NCBI GenBank assembly: GCA_900768625.1
Contig: CAAGDO010000012.1
Coordinates: 1-52,801, forward strand
Direction: 5' to 3'
DNA: 52,801 nucleotides
From: Bacteroidaceae bacterium
GTDB taxonomy: Bacteria; Bacteroidota; Bacteroidia; Bacteroidales; Bacteroidaceae
Positions 52,421-52,801 of this stretch are shown piece after piece; position 1 is the stretch's first letter; the number at the start of each line of letters is the position of its first letter. The notes under the pieces are model-generated. The model was not told the DNA's origin and did not search any database. It saw nothing but the letters and a program-made list of their open reading frames with translations. The position numbers were made by a program, and so were the translations under genes.

Positions 52421-52693
52421 ATGAAAATCAAATCAGGATTCGAACTTCGCAACGTATGCGGTGAAAACGTCGTGTTCAGCACCTCTGTCAGCGACATTGA
52501 CTACACCAAGCTGAACATCCTCAACAACGAAACAAGCGTATTTCTCTTCAACCTCCTTCTCGACAACGACCTCACCCTTGAGGAGCTCGTCGAGAAGACC
52601 TGCGACTCCTACGATGTCGACGCCACAACGGCTCACAACGACATTGAAAAATTCTGCAACGACCTTCGCAAGGCTGGAGTCCTCGCAGAATAG
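52421..52693 (+). CDS. PqqD-family protein
   Basis: A 90-residue small winged-helix protein. PqqD domains bind the leader of a precursor peptide and present it to a modifying enzyme. The pattern is clear: a beta start (LRNVCGENVVF), LNILNNETSVFLFNLL, LTLEELVEKTCDSYDVD and a last helix (DIEKFCNDLRKAGVL). It lies 62 bases after the peptidase. No precursor peptide or radical-SAM gene is seen in the 108 bases that remain before the window end. Confidence 0.85.
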   Translation: MKIKSGFELRNVCGENVVFSTSVSDIDYTKLNILNNETSVFLFNLLLDNDLTLEELVEKTCDSYDVDATTAHNDIEKFCNDLRKAGVLAE

Positions 52694-52801
52694 AAGTCGT
52701 CTAAACTTTTATGAAATTCAAGATTTGCCTTTATTTTTGAGGCGTTTTTGGGCCTTGAAGAGGGAGTGTAGCGAGCTACAGGACCGATGAAAGGTCAAAA
52801 A
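52694..52801. other. Non-coding right edge with a small dyad
   Basis: TGTAGC-GA-GCTACA (about 52767-52780) forms a compact hairpin. A nine-codon frame (from 52710) ends in TGA. No gene is supported. The sequence may be the start of an interspersed repeat, which cannot be judged from one copy. Confidence 0.35.

Noticed and set aside
1..52801. tRNA, rRNA, CRISPR or complete insertion sequence
   Set aside because: No cloverleaf, rRNA core, spaced repeat array or transposase was found by eye.

Overview
The window looks like chromosomal DNA of a Bacteroidales bacterium, most likely from the Prevotellaceae. The reasons are: several promoters of the Bacteroidota type (TTTG, about 19 bases, TAnnTTTG); almost no Shine-Dalgarno sequences; Bacteroidota-specific families (DUF4296, DUF4250, DUF4348, DUF5686); a type IX secretion sortase (PorU) with a cargo protein carrying a C-terminal sorting domain; and a bacterial IleRS of the eukaryote-like class. 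Family names were assigned by reading the proteins. No database search was run. I saw no rRNA, tRNA, CRISPR array, prophage or complete insertion sequence.

Layout. 1-19027 (+ strand): an 88-bp tandem repeat ending in a promoter, ileS, a DksA/TraR-like regulator, lspA, a DUF4296 lipoprotein, a 74-residue protein, htpG, gltB-gltD flanked by two related inverted repeats, a DUF4250 protein overlapping an 87-residue partner, an alpha/beta hydrolase and a secreted helix-hairpin-helix protein. 19254-30150 (- strand): a run read as DUF4348 lipoprotein, murB, metallo-beta-lactamase-fold hydrolase, MltF-like lytic transglycosylase, class A penicillin-binding protein, kdsB, a 14-repeat MORN protein and glgB, mostly cell-envelope functions. 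30359-32884: pheS (+) and a uracil permease (-) converge on two terminators. 32885-34163 is a gene-poor gap holding a 22-bp repeat element inside inverted repeats. 34164-38771 (+): a RelA/SpoT-type ppGpp synthetase with a ruined hydrolase domain and a DUF5686 outer-membrane protein.

38904-45495 (- strand): a secreted endonuclease I with a Pro-Asn-Pro-Asp linker and sorting domain, L-rhamnose mutarotase, a fumarylacetoacetase-fold protein that lacks its metal ligands, and porU. PorU is the protease that anchors proteins such as the nuclease, so enzyme and likely substrate lie close together. 45841-52801 (+): a TPM-domain protein with lemA, purM, a small membrane protein, prfA, two small unknown proteins, and at the right edge a tight trio: an HPr-kinase-like protein, an S26-type peptidase with a Ser/His pair, and a PqqD-like protein. 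This trio resembles the helper genes of peptide-modification (RiPP-like) systems. It is cut by the window end and is the best candidate here for an uncharacterised system.
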